NCBI GenBank assembly: GCA_030622585.1
Contig: JAUXFZ010000123.1
Location: 1 to 7,155 of the forward strand
Reading direction: 5' to 3'
Source of the DNA: Myxococcales bacterium
GTDB taxonomy: Bacteria > Myxococcota_A > Polyangia > Polyangiales > Houyiibacteriaceae
DNA length: 7,155 nucleotides
Part shown: piece after piece, positions 1 through 6,525 of the stretch
How the letters are laid out: every line of letters starts with the position of its first letter
Position numbering within the stretch: position 1 is the stretch's first letter
Made by a program: the position numbers and the translations under genes
Notes under the pieces: generated by a model
Seen by the model: the letters and a program-made list of their open reading frames with translations, nothing else
What the model was told of the DNA's origin: nothing
Database searches by the model: none

Positions 1-2702
1 GAGACATTGCCCACCATGACGCGCACTACGGAGGCAAAGAGCAGGAGGTTCTGGCCGAGACCCCGGACAATCCGCCCGCTACGGGATTCCGGCGCCGGAC
101 CTTCCTGCAGGGTGCAGCGGTCGCAGGCGGAACGATGGCGCTTGGCTGCAAGCGGGAGGAGGCGCCCAAGCCTCAGGTTGCGCCCCTTGCGGCGAAGCAA
201 GTGCCGAACGACATCCTGGCCCAGTGTCCGTATTGCGGCGTTGGATGCGGCACACTCATCCAGACGGAAAACGGTCGCATCGTCGGCATGAAACCCGACC
301 CGAAGCATCCGACCAACAAGGGCCTGCAGTGCATCAAGGGCCTGACATCCGCCGAAGCGATCTACGTCGACCGATTGACCAAGCCGCTGATCCGAAAGGA
401 CATGGCTGATCCGCTGAACGGGCACGAAAGCAAGACGAAGGGCCGGTTCGACGACAGCGTCTTTCGTGAGGCCAGCTGGGAGGAAGCAGAGGAGATCATC
501 GTCAAACAGATCGCGGGGCTCGTGAAGAAGTTTGGCGGAAACTCGATCGGGCTCTACGGCTCGGGCCAGCTTCCTGTGGAAGGGCAGTGGCTCGAGAATG
601 TCTTCATGAAAGGCGTCATTGGTTCGAACACGATCGAGGCCAACGCGCGCATGTGCATGACCTCGGCGGTCACGGGCTACTTCAAGTCTCTCGGAAGCGA
701 CACGCCTCCAACGTCCTATGACGACATCGAACTGTGCGACATGGTCACGCATTGGGGGCACAACGCGCGCGGAGCCCATCCCATCGTGTTTTGGCGAATC
801 GCAGACTACAAGTCCAAGTCGGGGATCCCGACGCTGGTCGTCGACCCTCGTCGTACGGGCACGGTGCAAGGCTACGAAACCCTCAACCCGGACAACTCGT
901 ACCATTTCTCGACGATCAACGGCGACATCGCGATTCACAACGCGCTCGCGCACGTGCTTCTCACCAAACACAAAGACGCCGTGGCGATGGACTTCTTGAA
1001 GAAGCACACCGCTGGCTGGGAGGACTACATCAAGGGGTGCACGGAGCGCTACTCGCCAGAGCAAGTCGAAGAGATCACCATGATCGATCCGAAGTACCTG
1101 CGAGAGGTGGCGGCCAAGTGGGCCGAGGCGTCGATCAAGGGCAAGAAGCGTGGCAAGGGTGGCGTCCTCAGTTTCTGGGGTATTGGCTACAACCAGCACA
1201 TCCACGGTCAGAACAACACCGTGAGCCTCATCAATCTGATGGCGCTTTCCGGCAACATCGGTCGCCCAGGCGCCGGTCCTTTTTCCATGACAGGGCAGCC
1301 CAATGCGATGGGCGAGCGACTCACGGGCGGTTTGACGGGACGTCTTCCCTTCAACCAGGGCATGGAGAACCAGGCCTGGCGAGAACACATCGCGGACGCG
1401 TGGGGCGTTCCCAAAGAGCGCCTGGAAGCGGTCTCGACTCTCCAAAACACGGGCTACGCCATCGGAATGATGGAGCGTGCATTGAAGGAAGAAGTCAAAG
1501 CGTTCTTCCTCATCTACGCAACGCACATCGACCTGCCAGACCAACACCACCTGGTGCGGCCCGCGCTCAGCAAGACGTTCAACGTAGTGCAGGAGATCTA
1601 CCGACACGCGCCCAACAATCTATATGCAGATGTCATCCTCCCAGCTGCCACATGGGGCGAATGGGTCGGTGGCACCTACATCCAATCGGAGCGTCGCTTC
1701 TATGTCTGCGACGGCACCGCGAACCCCATCGTCGGCACGGTGCCCGACATGGACATGGTCATCGACAAAGGCAGAGCGATCGCCAATGAGCTCGGGCTCG
1801 ATGGGGACAAGATCTTTCCCTATGAGAAAAAGGAAAACGGCTTCTACGATCCCGAAGAAGTATTTCGCGACATCGTGATCGCGTCCAAGGGATCGGATGC
1901 CGACATGACAGGCATGCTCGAAGTCGAAAAGCGAGACGGCATCGGTCTTTACGACCAGATCCGTAAGCACCGAGGCATCCAGTGGCCTGCACCAACCTAT
2001 GAGATCGCAAAGCAAGGCGGCACGCGCCGCCGTTACATGGGTCAGGAAGACTGGGAAGAGAAGCCGTACGGCATGTTCCGAACAGGCGACGGCAAGCTAC
2101 ACATCCACCTGTGCGAGCAGAACTACGAGGGCCGCGAGGAGATTATCGCGGAGATGTCGCGGGCGGGTACCGAAGAGGGCTACTACATTACCGATCAAAT
2201 GGATGTCTTGGAGCAGGCCCGCGACAACGGCCTGACCCCGGAGCTCCCCGACTTCAAGCACCTCGGAAAGAAGGCAGGCGACGTTCCCAAGGACAAGTAT
2301 CCCTTCTGGGTGGGCCTTGGCGTCGTGTACGAGCACTTCCACACCTCCAAGACCATTCGGTCCGGAACCACCAGGCGACTCGTACCCGAGATGTATGTCG
2401 AAATGCATCCAGACGACGCCAAGGAGCTCGACGTTGCTGATGGGGAATGGGTACGCGTGGTGACTCGCCGCGGCGAGTACGAGGCCCGGGCATCGATTGG
2501 CCTTGATTCGGTCGTCAAGCCCGCGCGCAACACGGTGCCCAAGGGGTACCTGTTTAGCCCTTGGAACCTCTCGGTCGCAGACTCGGCCGATCCGGCGAAG
2601 AACAAGTGGCTCGTCAATGGAGTGAGCCACCGCGCTTTCGATCCGGTGAGCGGGCAGGCCGACTTCAAGAAGCTCGCCGGGAGGATCGAAAAAATCTCAT
2701 GA
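1..2702 (+). CDS. napA: NapA-like periplasmic nitrate reductase, molybdenum catalytic subunit (5' end outside window)
   Basis: Molybdopterin (bis-MGD) and [4Fe-4S] oxidoreductase of the DMSO reductase superfamily, expected to reduce nitrate to nitrite in the periplasm. The frame is open from base 3, giving 899 visible residues (numbered from the codon at 3-5). Order: Tat motif RRRTFLQG at 30-37; lipobox-like cysteine 49; Pro/Ala-rich tether; N-terminal cluster cysteines 75, 78, 82 and 110, the last in the CIKG motif typical of NapA; Mo-ligand cysteine 218 in ARMCMTSAV followed by a YDDIE segment as in NapA; TGQPNAMG near 430-440; C-terminal MGD-binding domain from about 775, ending in a NapA-like DPVSGQADFKKLAGRIEKI. 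The ATG at 135 is not the real start, because it would discard the Tat motif. No ATG, GTG or TTG precedes it in frame, so the start is upstream of base 1. The family assignment is strong. Nitrate as substrate is inferred, because several central motifs look intermediate between NapA and assimilatory Nas enzymes. Confidence 0.9.
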   Translation, partial: DIAHHDAHYGGKEQEVLAETPDNPPATGFRRRTFLQGAAVAGGTMALGCKREEAPKPQVAPLAAKQVPNDILAQCPYCGVGCGTLIQTENGRIVGMKPDPKHPTNKGLQCIKGLTSAEAIYVDRLTKPLIRKDMADPLNGHESKTKGRFDDSVFREASWEEAEEIIVKQIAGLVKKFGGNSIGLYGSGQLPVEGQWLENVFMKGVIGSNTIEANARMCMTSAVTGYFKSLGSDTPPTSYDDIELCDMVTHWGHNARGAHPIVFWRIADYKSKSGIPTLVVDPRRTGTVQGYETLNPDNSYHFSTINGDIAIHNALAHVLLTKHKDAVAMDFLKKHTAGWEDYIKGCTERYSPEQVEEITMIDPKYLREVAAKWAEASIKGKKRGKGGVLSFWGIGYNQHIHGQNNTVSLINLMALSGNIGRPGAGPFSMTGQPNAMGERLTGGLTGRLPFNQGMENQAWREHIADAWGVPKERLEAVSTLQNTGYAIGMMERALKEEVKAFFLIYATHIDLPDQHHLVRPALSKTFNVVQEIYRHAPNNLYADVILPAATWGEWVGGTYIQSERRFYVCDGTANPIVGTVPDMDMVIDKGRAIANELGLDGDKIFPYEKKENGFYDPEEVFRDIVIASKGSDADMTGMLEVEKRDGIGLYDQIRKHRGIQWPAPTYEIAKQGGTRRRYMGQEDWEEKPYGMFRTGDGKLHIHLCEQNYEGREEIIAEMSRAGTEEGYYITDQMDVLEQARDNGLTPELPDFKHLGKKAGDVPKDKYPFWVGLGVVYEHFHTSKTIRSGTTRRLVPEMYVEMHPDDAKELDVADGEWVRVVTRRGEYEARASIGLDSVVKPARNTVPKGYLFSPWNLSVADSADPAKNKWLVNGVSHRAFDPVSGQADFKKLAGRIEKIS
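87..149 (+). other. Tat signal peptide with lipobox-like cysteine in NapA
   Basis: In the napA frame this encodes a twin-arginine motif (FRRRTFLQG), a short uncharged Ala/Gly-rich segment, then MALGC. The last five residues and the six uncharged residues before them fit the general bacterial lipobox pattern, although position -3 is Ala rather than the preferred Leu. A charged and Pro/Ala-rich stretch follows the cysteine, as is common in lipoprotein tethers. Tat export as a folded cofactor-loaded enzyme is expected for NapA. Lipid attachment is an inference. Confidence 0.7.
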
Positions 2703-2714
2703 CCTACGCGTCGT

Positions 2715-2722
2715 GAGGAGGG
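2715..2722 (+). promoter_or_regulatory. Ribosome binding site of napG
   Basis: GAGGAGGG lies in the 24-nt gap after the napA stop and ends 4 nt before the ATG at 2727. It is a strong Shine-Dalgarno sequence and fixes the napG start. The gap holds nothing else recognisable. Confidence 0.85.
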
Positions 2723-2726
2723 CTGC

Positions 2727-3341
2727 ATGCCATCAAGCAAGAGTGCAGGGATGCGTCGCCGTTCGTTGATAGGCGCCTTCATCGCTGCGTTCATCGGTTT
2801 GTTCGGTTGGCGGCTCGGCAGTGCGAGACGGCTCTTGCCGGGGATGCGCCTACGGCCGCCTGGCGCGCTGCCCGAGGATGAATTTTCGAACGCCTGTGTG
2901 AACTGCTTCAAGTGCGGCAATGCGTGTCCCAACGCTTGCATCAAGTTTTACGGCGTGGATGCGGGGTTGGGGCAAGCGTTCACGCCGTACATCAAGGCGC
3001 GAGAACGTGGCTGCATTCTGTGTGGCAAGTGCGCCGAGGTTTGTCCGACGGGCGCGCTCGCGCCCTTTGAGGCCACGCCTGAAGGGTGGCTCGCGAACGT
3101 CCACATGGGTGTGGCGCGCGTCAACAAGAGCATGTGCTTCAGTTACCATGGGCGCACCTGCGGCGCCTGCTACCAGGCGTGCCCCCTTCAGGGCACGGCC
3201 ATTCTCATCGGGGTCTTCGAGCAGCCGACGATGGTCCCCGAGAACTGCGTAGGCTGCGGCCTGTGTGAGCAGGCTTGCCTGCATCTTCCACAAGCGATTC
3301 GCGTCATTCCCATGCACAACAGGAAGTCTAGCGATGCGTAG
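2727..3341 (+). CDS. napG: NapG, Tat-type ferredoxin with four [4Fe-4S] clusters
   Basis: Electron-transfer ferredoxin of the MauM/NapG family, expected on the periplasmic side, where it would accept electrons from the NapH-type membrane protein and pass them towards NapA. It has 204 residues, somewhat shorter than enterobacterial NapG. The N-terminus has a Tat-like signal, MRRRSLIGAF at 9-18 followed by a hydrophobic stretch to about 29, then the family hallmark LRPPGALPEDEF at 42-53. Four cluster motifs are visible: C57/C60/C63/C67, C96/C99/C102/C106, C137/C145/C148/C152 (the wide-spaced NapG third cluster) and C174/C177/C180/C184. C71 is an extra cysteine after the first motif. The start is set by a strong ribosome binding site. 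The 3' end overlaps the next gene by 8 nt, indicating coupling. Homology to NapG is clear along the whole length; only the electron partners are inferred. Confidence 0.92.
   Translation: MPSSKSAGMRRRSLIGAFIAAFIGLFGWRLGSARRLLPGMRLRPPGALPEDEFSNACVNCFKCGNACPNACIKFYGVDAGLGQAFTPYIKARERGCILCGKCAEVCPTGALAPFEATPEGWLANVHMGVARVNKSMCFSYHGRTCGACYQACPLQGTAILIGVFEQPTMVPENCVGCGLCEQACLHLPQAIRVIPMHNRKSSDA
3321..3326 (+). promoter_or_regulatory. Ribosome binding site of the NapH-type fusion gene, inside napG
   Basis: AGGAAG near the end of napG sits 7 nt before the ATG at 3334. It supports that start over the in-frame ATG at 3265, whose extra 23 residues lie over conserved napG codons and look like shadow sequence. 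The true N-terminus MRRRLPQVLRRALQL resembles the start of NapH-family proteins. Confidence 0.75.
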
Positions 3342-6300
3342 GCGACTGCCTCAAGTCCTCCGACGAGCTCTGCAACTGTCGGTGCTCGTGTTCATCGTGT
3401 ACACCGCGTTCGGCGGTACTTGGCGCAACTACAAGCACGCCCACAACCATCACCGGCTCGTGACTCTGATGGAAGGCGAGGCATGGGGCGCCCTCTATGC
3501 GGCCAACGAATCGTTCCTGTCCCTCTTCGGTGAGCCAGCAGAAGCGAGCCTCGACTTCCTCGGCTTTCCATGGGCCGCCCGCATCTTCGGCATCGACACG
3601 GCGGATCCGATCTTGGTGGCCTCGCACTCTCTTCGCACAGGGTCCGTGCAGCCTGAACTGTTGATTGCGCTCCTGATCCCGCTCCTCATGGCGCTGCTCC
3701 TCGGCAAGGTCTTTTGCAGTCATCTGTGTCCGATGCGCTTGCTTTTCGAGTTGGGGCAGGCCGTGCGAGCCGGGCTACTCCGCTTGGGTATCGTTCTACC
3801 GGAGATCAGGGGCGAAGCTCGTTGGGGTGGATGGGTCCTGCTGGGCGGCTTGATCGCGTCGACTCTTTCTTCCGGCGCGATCTGGTTTTTCGTGCTTCCG
3901 TACGTCAGCCTGTCCGCAAGCATCTACCTCCTGGTGACGGCCGGTGTTGCGACGCTCTTGTTGGCCGTGGTGCTGGGCTGGTTCGTGATCGATCTGGCGC
4001 TCGCACCTGGCTATTTCTGCCGCAACGTTTGTCCCACGGGCATCATCTTGGAGCAGCCGGGCCGGCTGTCCCTGCTTCGGCTCGTGAAGAGAGGCGCCAG
4101 CCCATGTCCTTCGAGTTGCAATCAGTGCCAACGGGTTTGCCCTTACAACTTGCTGCCCAAGGAAGGCACGCACCGGCCGATTTGTGACAACTGTGGACGA
4201 TGCGTGGTCGCGTGTCCTTCCGATCGCCTAGTGCGAACGCTTCCCGTGATCGCCGCGACGGTGCTCGTGTCCTTCCTGGCCGTCCCGACTGCTCTCGCGC
4301 ATCACAACAAAGGACTCCCGCACTACGGTTACTATGACAACTATCCTCAGGTTCCCACTGAGGAATACGTAGCAATCGATGGGAAGTGGGAAATCGGCGC
4401 CACCATTTTCAACTTCCAAGGCTATGAACGTCAGGACTCCGACACTCCCAACGACGTCAAGATCTTCCTCTATCTCTACGACCTCACCGCAGACGAGGGA
4501 TATGTGGGTCCGCTTGCGGTCGAGATTCGACACCGTGGCGAAGTGATCTCGCGCTTCGAGCGATTGAAAGTCGACGAGGAGTCGGTCTACTCCACACGCC
4601 AAACCCTGCCTCATAGTGGAACATACGAGATCGCGGCGCGTCTCGGCGACACAGAGATCGTGCTTCCCTTCTATGTCGAGCTTGCAGACGAGATCGATTG
4701 GTGGCTGATCGCCGGGATCACTGTCCCGGTGTTGCTCGTGTTCGGGCTTGCGTTGCTCGGTCGGCGAGGACGCCGAAGGCGGAGTCGGCGGCCGGGTAAG
4801 ATCGCCGGTGCGCTGAGCGCGATGCTCGTGCTCTGGCTTGCTGCCACGCCGGCGTTGGCCGAGGAGCATCAGCACGGCGCAGAGACCATGCCCCAAGGTT
4901 CGCACGCCATGCACGAGCCGGCAGAAAAGCACATGCAGCATGAAGGGCATGCCATGCACTCTGCTGACCCCGCGATGCAGCACTACGAGACGGAAGCAGG
5001 CGCCGTGATGGTCATGCGCGGCATTCCACTATGGCTGTTCCTCGCCGGAGTGGTGTTGCTCATCATCTTTACGTTCGTCGTGACGGAATGGCGAGGGTCA
5101 ACGACCAAGCGGGGGTTTCGCTACAATCTCATCGAGAACCAACGCGCGTACGCGTTCGTGAGGAGTCGATGGTTCCAAGCGATTCCACAGCTCCTCATGG
5201 CTGGCGTCCTGATCTTCCTGATCTACGCGGGCCTTTTCGGAAGCCGTGTCGCCAACATCACGCCGATCGCCGTGTGGACCGTGTGGTGGGCTGGGCTGAT
5301 CTTCACGGTCTTGTTACTGGCGTCCACGTGGTGCTTCATCTGCCCCTGGGATGCTCTTGCGAACCTCGCCTCCCGTCTCCGATTGGCGGCCAAGACCGAA
5401 CCCCTTTCCGTCGGGATGAAGTTCCCACCGTGGTTGGCCAACATGTATCCCGCCATCCTGCTCTTCGCCATCTTGACGTGGCTCGAGCTCGGCTATGGGG
5501 TCACGACGAATCCCCGCACTACGGCCTACATGGGCCTCGGCATGGCAGCGATGGCGATCGTCGCGGCATTGCTTTGGGATGGGAAGAAGTTCTGCGCGCA
5601 CGCTTGTCCGGTGGGCCGCATTTGCGGCATCTACTCGAACTTCAGTCCGATCGAGATCCGAGCCAAGAAAGAGAGAGTCTGTCAGAGCTGCAAGACCGAA
5701 GACTGCCTCCATGGCGACGCCGACGGATACCCATGTCCTACCGGCATTTCCCTCAAGGTCGTGAACGACGCCACGATGTGCACGATGTGCACCGAGTGCA
5801 TCAAGAGTTGCAAGAAGCAGAACGTCGCGATCAACCTTCGGCCCTTCGGCGCGGACCTGAGCTCGGCCGTTCATCCGCGACTCGATGAGGCGTGGCTCGC
5901 CCTCACTTTGCTCGCGCTTACCCTCTTTCACGGGCTTTCGATGACGCCCCTTTGGGAGAACTTCGCGCCCGGTGGATTCAGTATCTTGAAGTGGATGGGC
6001 CTCACTTTTGGAACGCCGCAAGTGCTCAATTTCACGCTCGCCATGTTGTTTGCGCTCGCGATTCCCATCGGACTCTATTGGCTGAGCTGCGTGGTTGCCG
6101 ACCGCCTGACTGGACGTCGGCTGGGCGTGCGGCAACTCTTTCGCGACTTCGCTTTTTCGTTGTTGCCCGTGGCGCTCTTCTATCACATCGCTCACAACCT
6201 GATGCATCTCCTCAGCGAAGGTCCGGAGATCGTTCCCTTGCTCAGCGACCCGCTGGGGACTGGCGCCGATTTTTTCGGCACCAGTGGAATGCACATGAGC

Positions 6301-6525
6301 CCGTTGGTCTCCGAGGGTGTGCTTTGGGGTATGCAGGTCGGCCTGATCCTCGTCGGACATGCCTTCGGCGTCGTCGTTGCGCATCGCTTCGCCCACGGCC
6401 GGTTCGATACCAAGGCCCTGGCCATCCGAAGCCTCATCCCGATCACCGTGATGATGATCTTGATCTCTACTGCCGGTCTGTCCCTGATGCATATGGACAT
6501 GAACATGCGAGTGGGGCGGATGTGA
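3334..6525 (+). CDS. Tandem NapH/NosR-type iron-sulfur membrane protein with periplasmic and His/Met-rich inserts
   Basis: A 1063-residue polytopic protein with about 17 predicted membrane segments, over three times the usual NapH length (just under 300). Residues 1-300 form a NapH-like module: membrane segments, CSHLCP (C128, C132), CRNVCP (C229, C233), then cluster motifs C258/C262/C265/C269 and C284/C287/C290/C294. A hydrophobic segment ending ALA (301-322) leads to a periplasmic beta-rich domain (323-455), a membrane pass, an Arg-rich loop (477-489), a second signal-like segment (490-509) and a His/Met-rich linker (510-550). Residues 590-845 form a second module with CFICP (C667, C670), CAHACP (C754, C758), C783/C786/C791/C801 and C816/C819/C822/C826. 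Five more membrane segments with several histidines end in a Met-rich tail. Positive residues fall on the predicted cytoplasmic side throughout, so the fusion is topologically consistent. The likely role is moving electrons from quinol or cytoplasmic donors across the membrane to NapG/NapA. The function of the inserts is unknown. The 3' end overlaps the next gene by 4 nt. Confidence 0.88.
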   Translation: MRRRLPQVLRRALQLSVLVFIVYTAFGGTWRNYKHAHNHHRLVTLMEGEAWGALYAANESFLSLFGEPAEASLDFLGFPWAARIFGIDTADPILVASHSLRTGSVQPELLIALLIPLLMALLLGKVFCSHLCPMRLLFELGQAVRAGLLRLGIVLPEIRGEARWGGWVLLGGLIASTLSSGAIWFFVLPYVSLSASIYLLVTAGVATLLLAVVLGWFVIDLALAPGYFCRNVCPTGIILEQPGRLSLLRLVKRGASPCPSSCNQCQRVCPYNLLPKEGTHRPICDNCGRCVVACPSDRLVRTLPVIAATVLVSFLAVPTALAHHNKGLPHYGYYDNYPQVPTEEYVAIDGKWEIGATIFNFQGYERQDSDTPNDVKIFLYLYDLTADEGYVGPLAVEIRHRGEVISRFERLKVDEESVYSTRQTLPHSGTYEIAARLGDTEIVLPFYVELADEIDWWLIAGITVPVLLVFGLALLGRRGRRRRSRRPGKIAGALSAMLVLWLAATPALAEEHQHGAETMPQGSHAMHEPAEKHMQHEGHAMHSADPAMQHYETEAGAVMVMRGIPLWLFLAGVVLLIIFTFVVTEWRGSTTKRGFRYNLIENQRAYAFVRSRWFQAIPQLLMAGVLIFLIYAGLFGSRVANITPIAVWTVWWAGLIFTVLLLASTWCFICPWDALANLASRLRLAAKTEPLSVGMKFPPWLANMYPAILLFAILTWLELGYGVTTNPRTTAYMGLGMAAMAIVAALLWDGKKFCAHACPVGRICGIYSNFSPIEIRAKKERVCQSCKTEDCLHGDADGYPCPTGISLKVVNDATMCTMCTECIKSCKKQNVAINLRPFGADLSSAVHPRLDEAWLALTLLALTLFHGLSMTPLWENFAPGGFSILKWMGLTFGTPQVLNFTLAMLFALAIPIGLYWLSCVVADRLTGRRLGVRQLFRDFAFSLLPVALFYHIAHNLMHLLSEGPEIVPLLSDPLGTGADFFGTSGMHMSPLVSEGVLWGMQVGLILVGHAFGVVVAHRFAHGRFDTKALAIRSLIPITVMMILISTAGLSLMHMDMNMRVGRM
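4234..4299 (+). other. Embedded signal-peptide-like segment 1 in the fusion protein
   Basis: Residues 301-322 carry an arginine, a hydrophobic run and the ending PTALA followed by HH, which looks like a classical export signal with an AxA cleavage site. It directly follows the cytoplasmic ferredoxin clusters of the first module. In this protein it probably acts as a membrane pass, with or without cleavage. It suggests that the next domain was once a separate exported protein. Confidence 0.55.
4300..4698 (+). other. Periplasmic beta-rich domain of the fusion protein
   Basis: Residues 323-455 start with HHNKGLPHYGYYDNYPQVP and continue as alternating short hydrophobic strands, including VEIRHRGEVISRF and a closing GTYEIAARLG...VLPFYVEL pattern, then a membrane segment (about 456-476). 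The pattern resembles small immunoglobulin-like periplasmic domains of the FixH/YtkA/CopC kind. That is a fold guess from strand pattern and context; no family was confirmed. The first 20 residues hold several His and Tyr that could bind metal. Confidence 0.45.
4801..4860 (+). other. Embedded signal-peptide-like segment 2 in the fusion protein
   Basis: After an Arg-rich loop (residues 477-489) comes a hydrophobic run (490-509) ending ATPALA and followed by EEHQHG, again shaped like an n-region, h-region and AxA site. It precedes the His/Met-rich linker. Two such segments in one reading frame point to domain fusion of formerly separate exported or membrane proteins. Confidence 0.5.
4861..4983 (+). 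other. His/Met-rich periplasmic linker, possible metal-binding region
   Basis: Residues 510-550 contain nine histidines (512, 514, 524, 527, 533, 536, 539, 542, 550) and five methionines (519, 526, 534, 541, 548), often as HxM or MH pairs. Topology places the segment in the periplasm. His/Met clusters of this kind are typical of copper-handling proteins. Copper binding is inferred; nickel or zinc is possible. Confidence 0.6.

Noticed and set aside
2..19. Possible end of an upstream gene at TGA 17-19
   Set aside because: Only five codons are visible in that frame, too few to support a gene, although an overlapping upstream gene cannot be excluded.
7..291. Short plus-strand open frame at the left edge
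   Set aside because: It is an Arg/Ser-rich shadow of napA in another frame; the napA frame shows the Tat signal and the cluster cysteines.
2016..2031. Perfect 6-bp GC hairpin (GGCGGC/GCCGCC)
   Set aside because: It lies inside napA coding Gly/Thr/Arg codons, has no T-run, and is expected by chance in GC-rich DNA; not a terminator.
135..2702. ATG at 135 as the napA start
   Set aside because: It would remove the clear twin-arginine motif encoded in frame just upstream, and no ribosome binding site is visible before it; the frame is open to the left edge.
3265..3333. Longer N-terminus of the fusion gene from ATG 3265
   Set aside because: It overlaps conserved napG cluster codons, lacks a convincing ribosome binding site, and the 23 residues are not NapH-like. 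ATG 3334 has AGGAAG at good spacing.
5314..6492. Long minus-strand open frame (392 codons)
   Set aside because: It lies antisense to the well-supported fusion gene, has low-complexity composition and no recognisable motif; typical of GC-rich DNA.
5892..6521. Long upstream part of the NapF-like frame
   Set aside because: This Arg-rich translation is the shadow of the fusion gene in another frame; the GTG at 6522 gives a sensible short protein.
3334..6525. Fusion explained by a frameshift or missed stop
   Set aside because: The frame is continuous, codon use is even, and cytoplasmic/periplasmic charge alternation holds across the joins; no sign of a frame break was seen, although raw reads would settle it.
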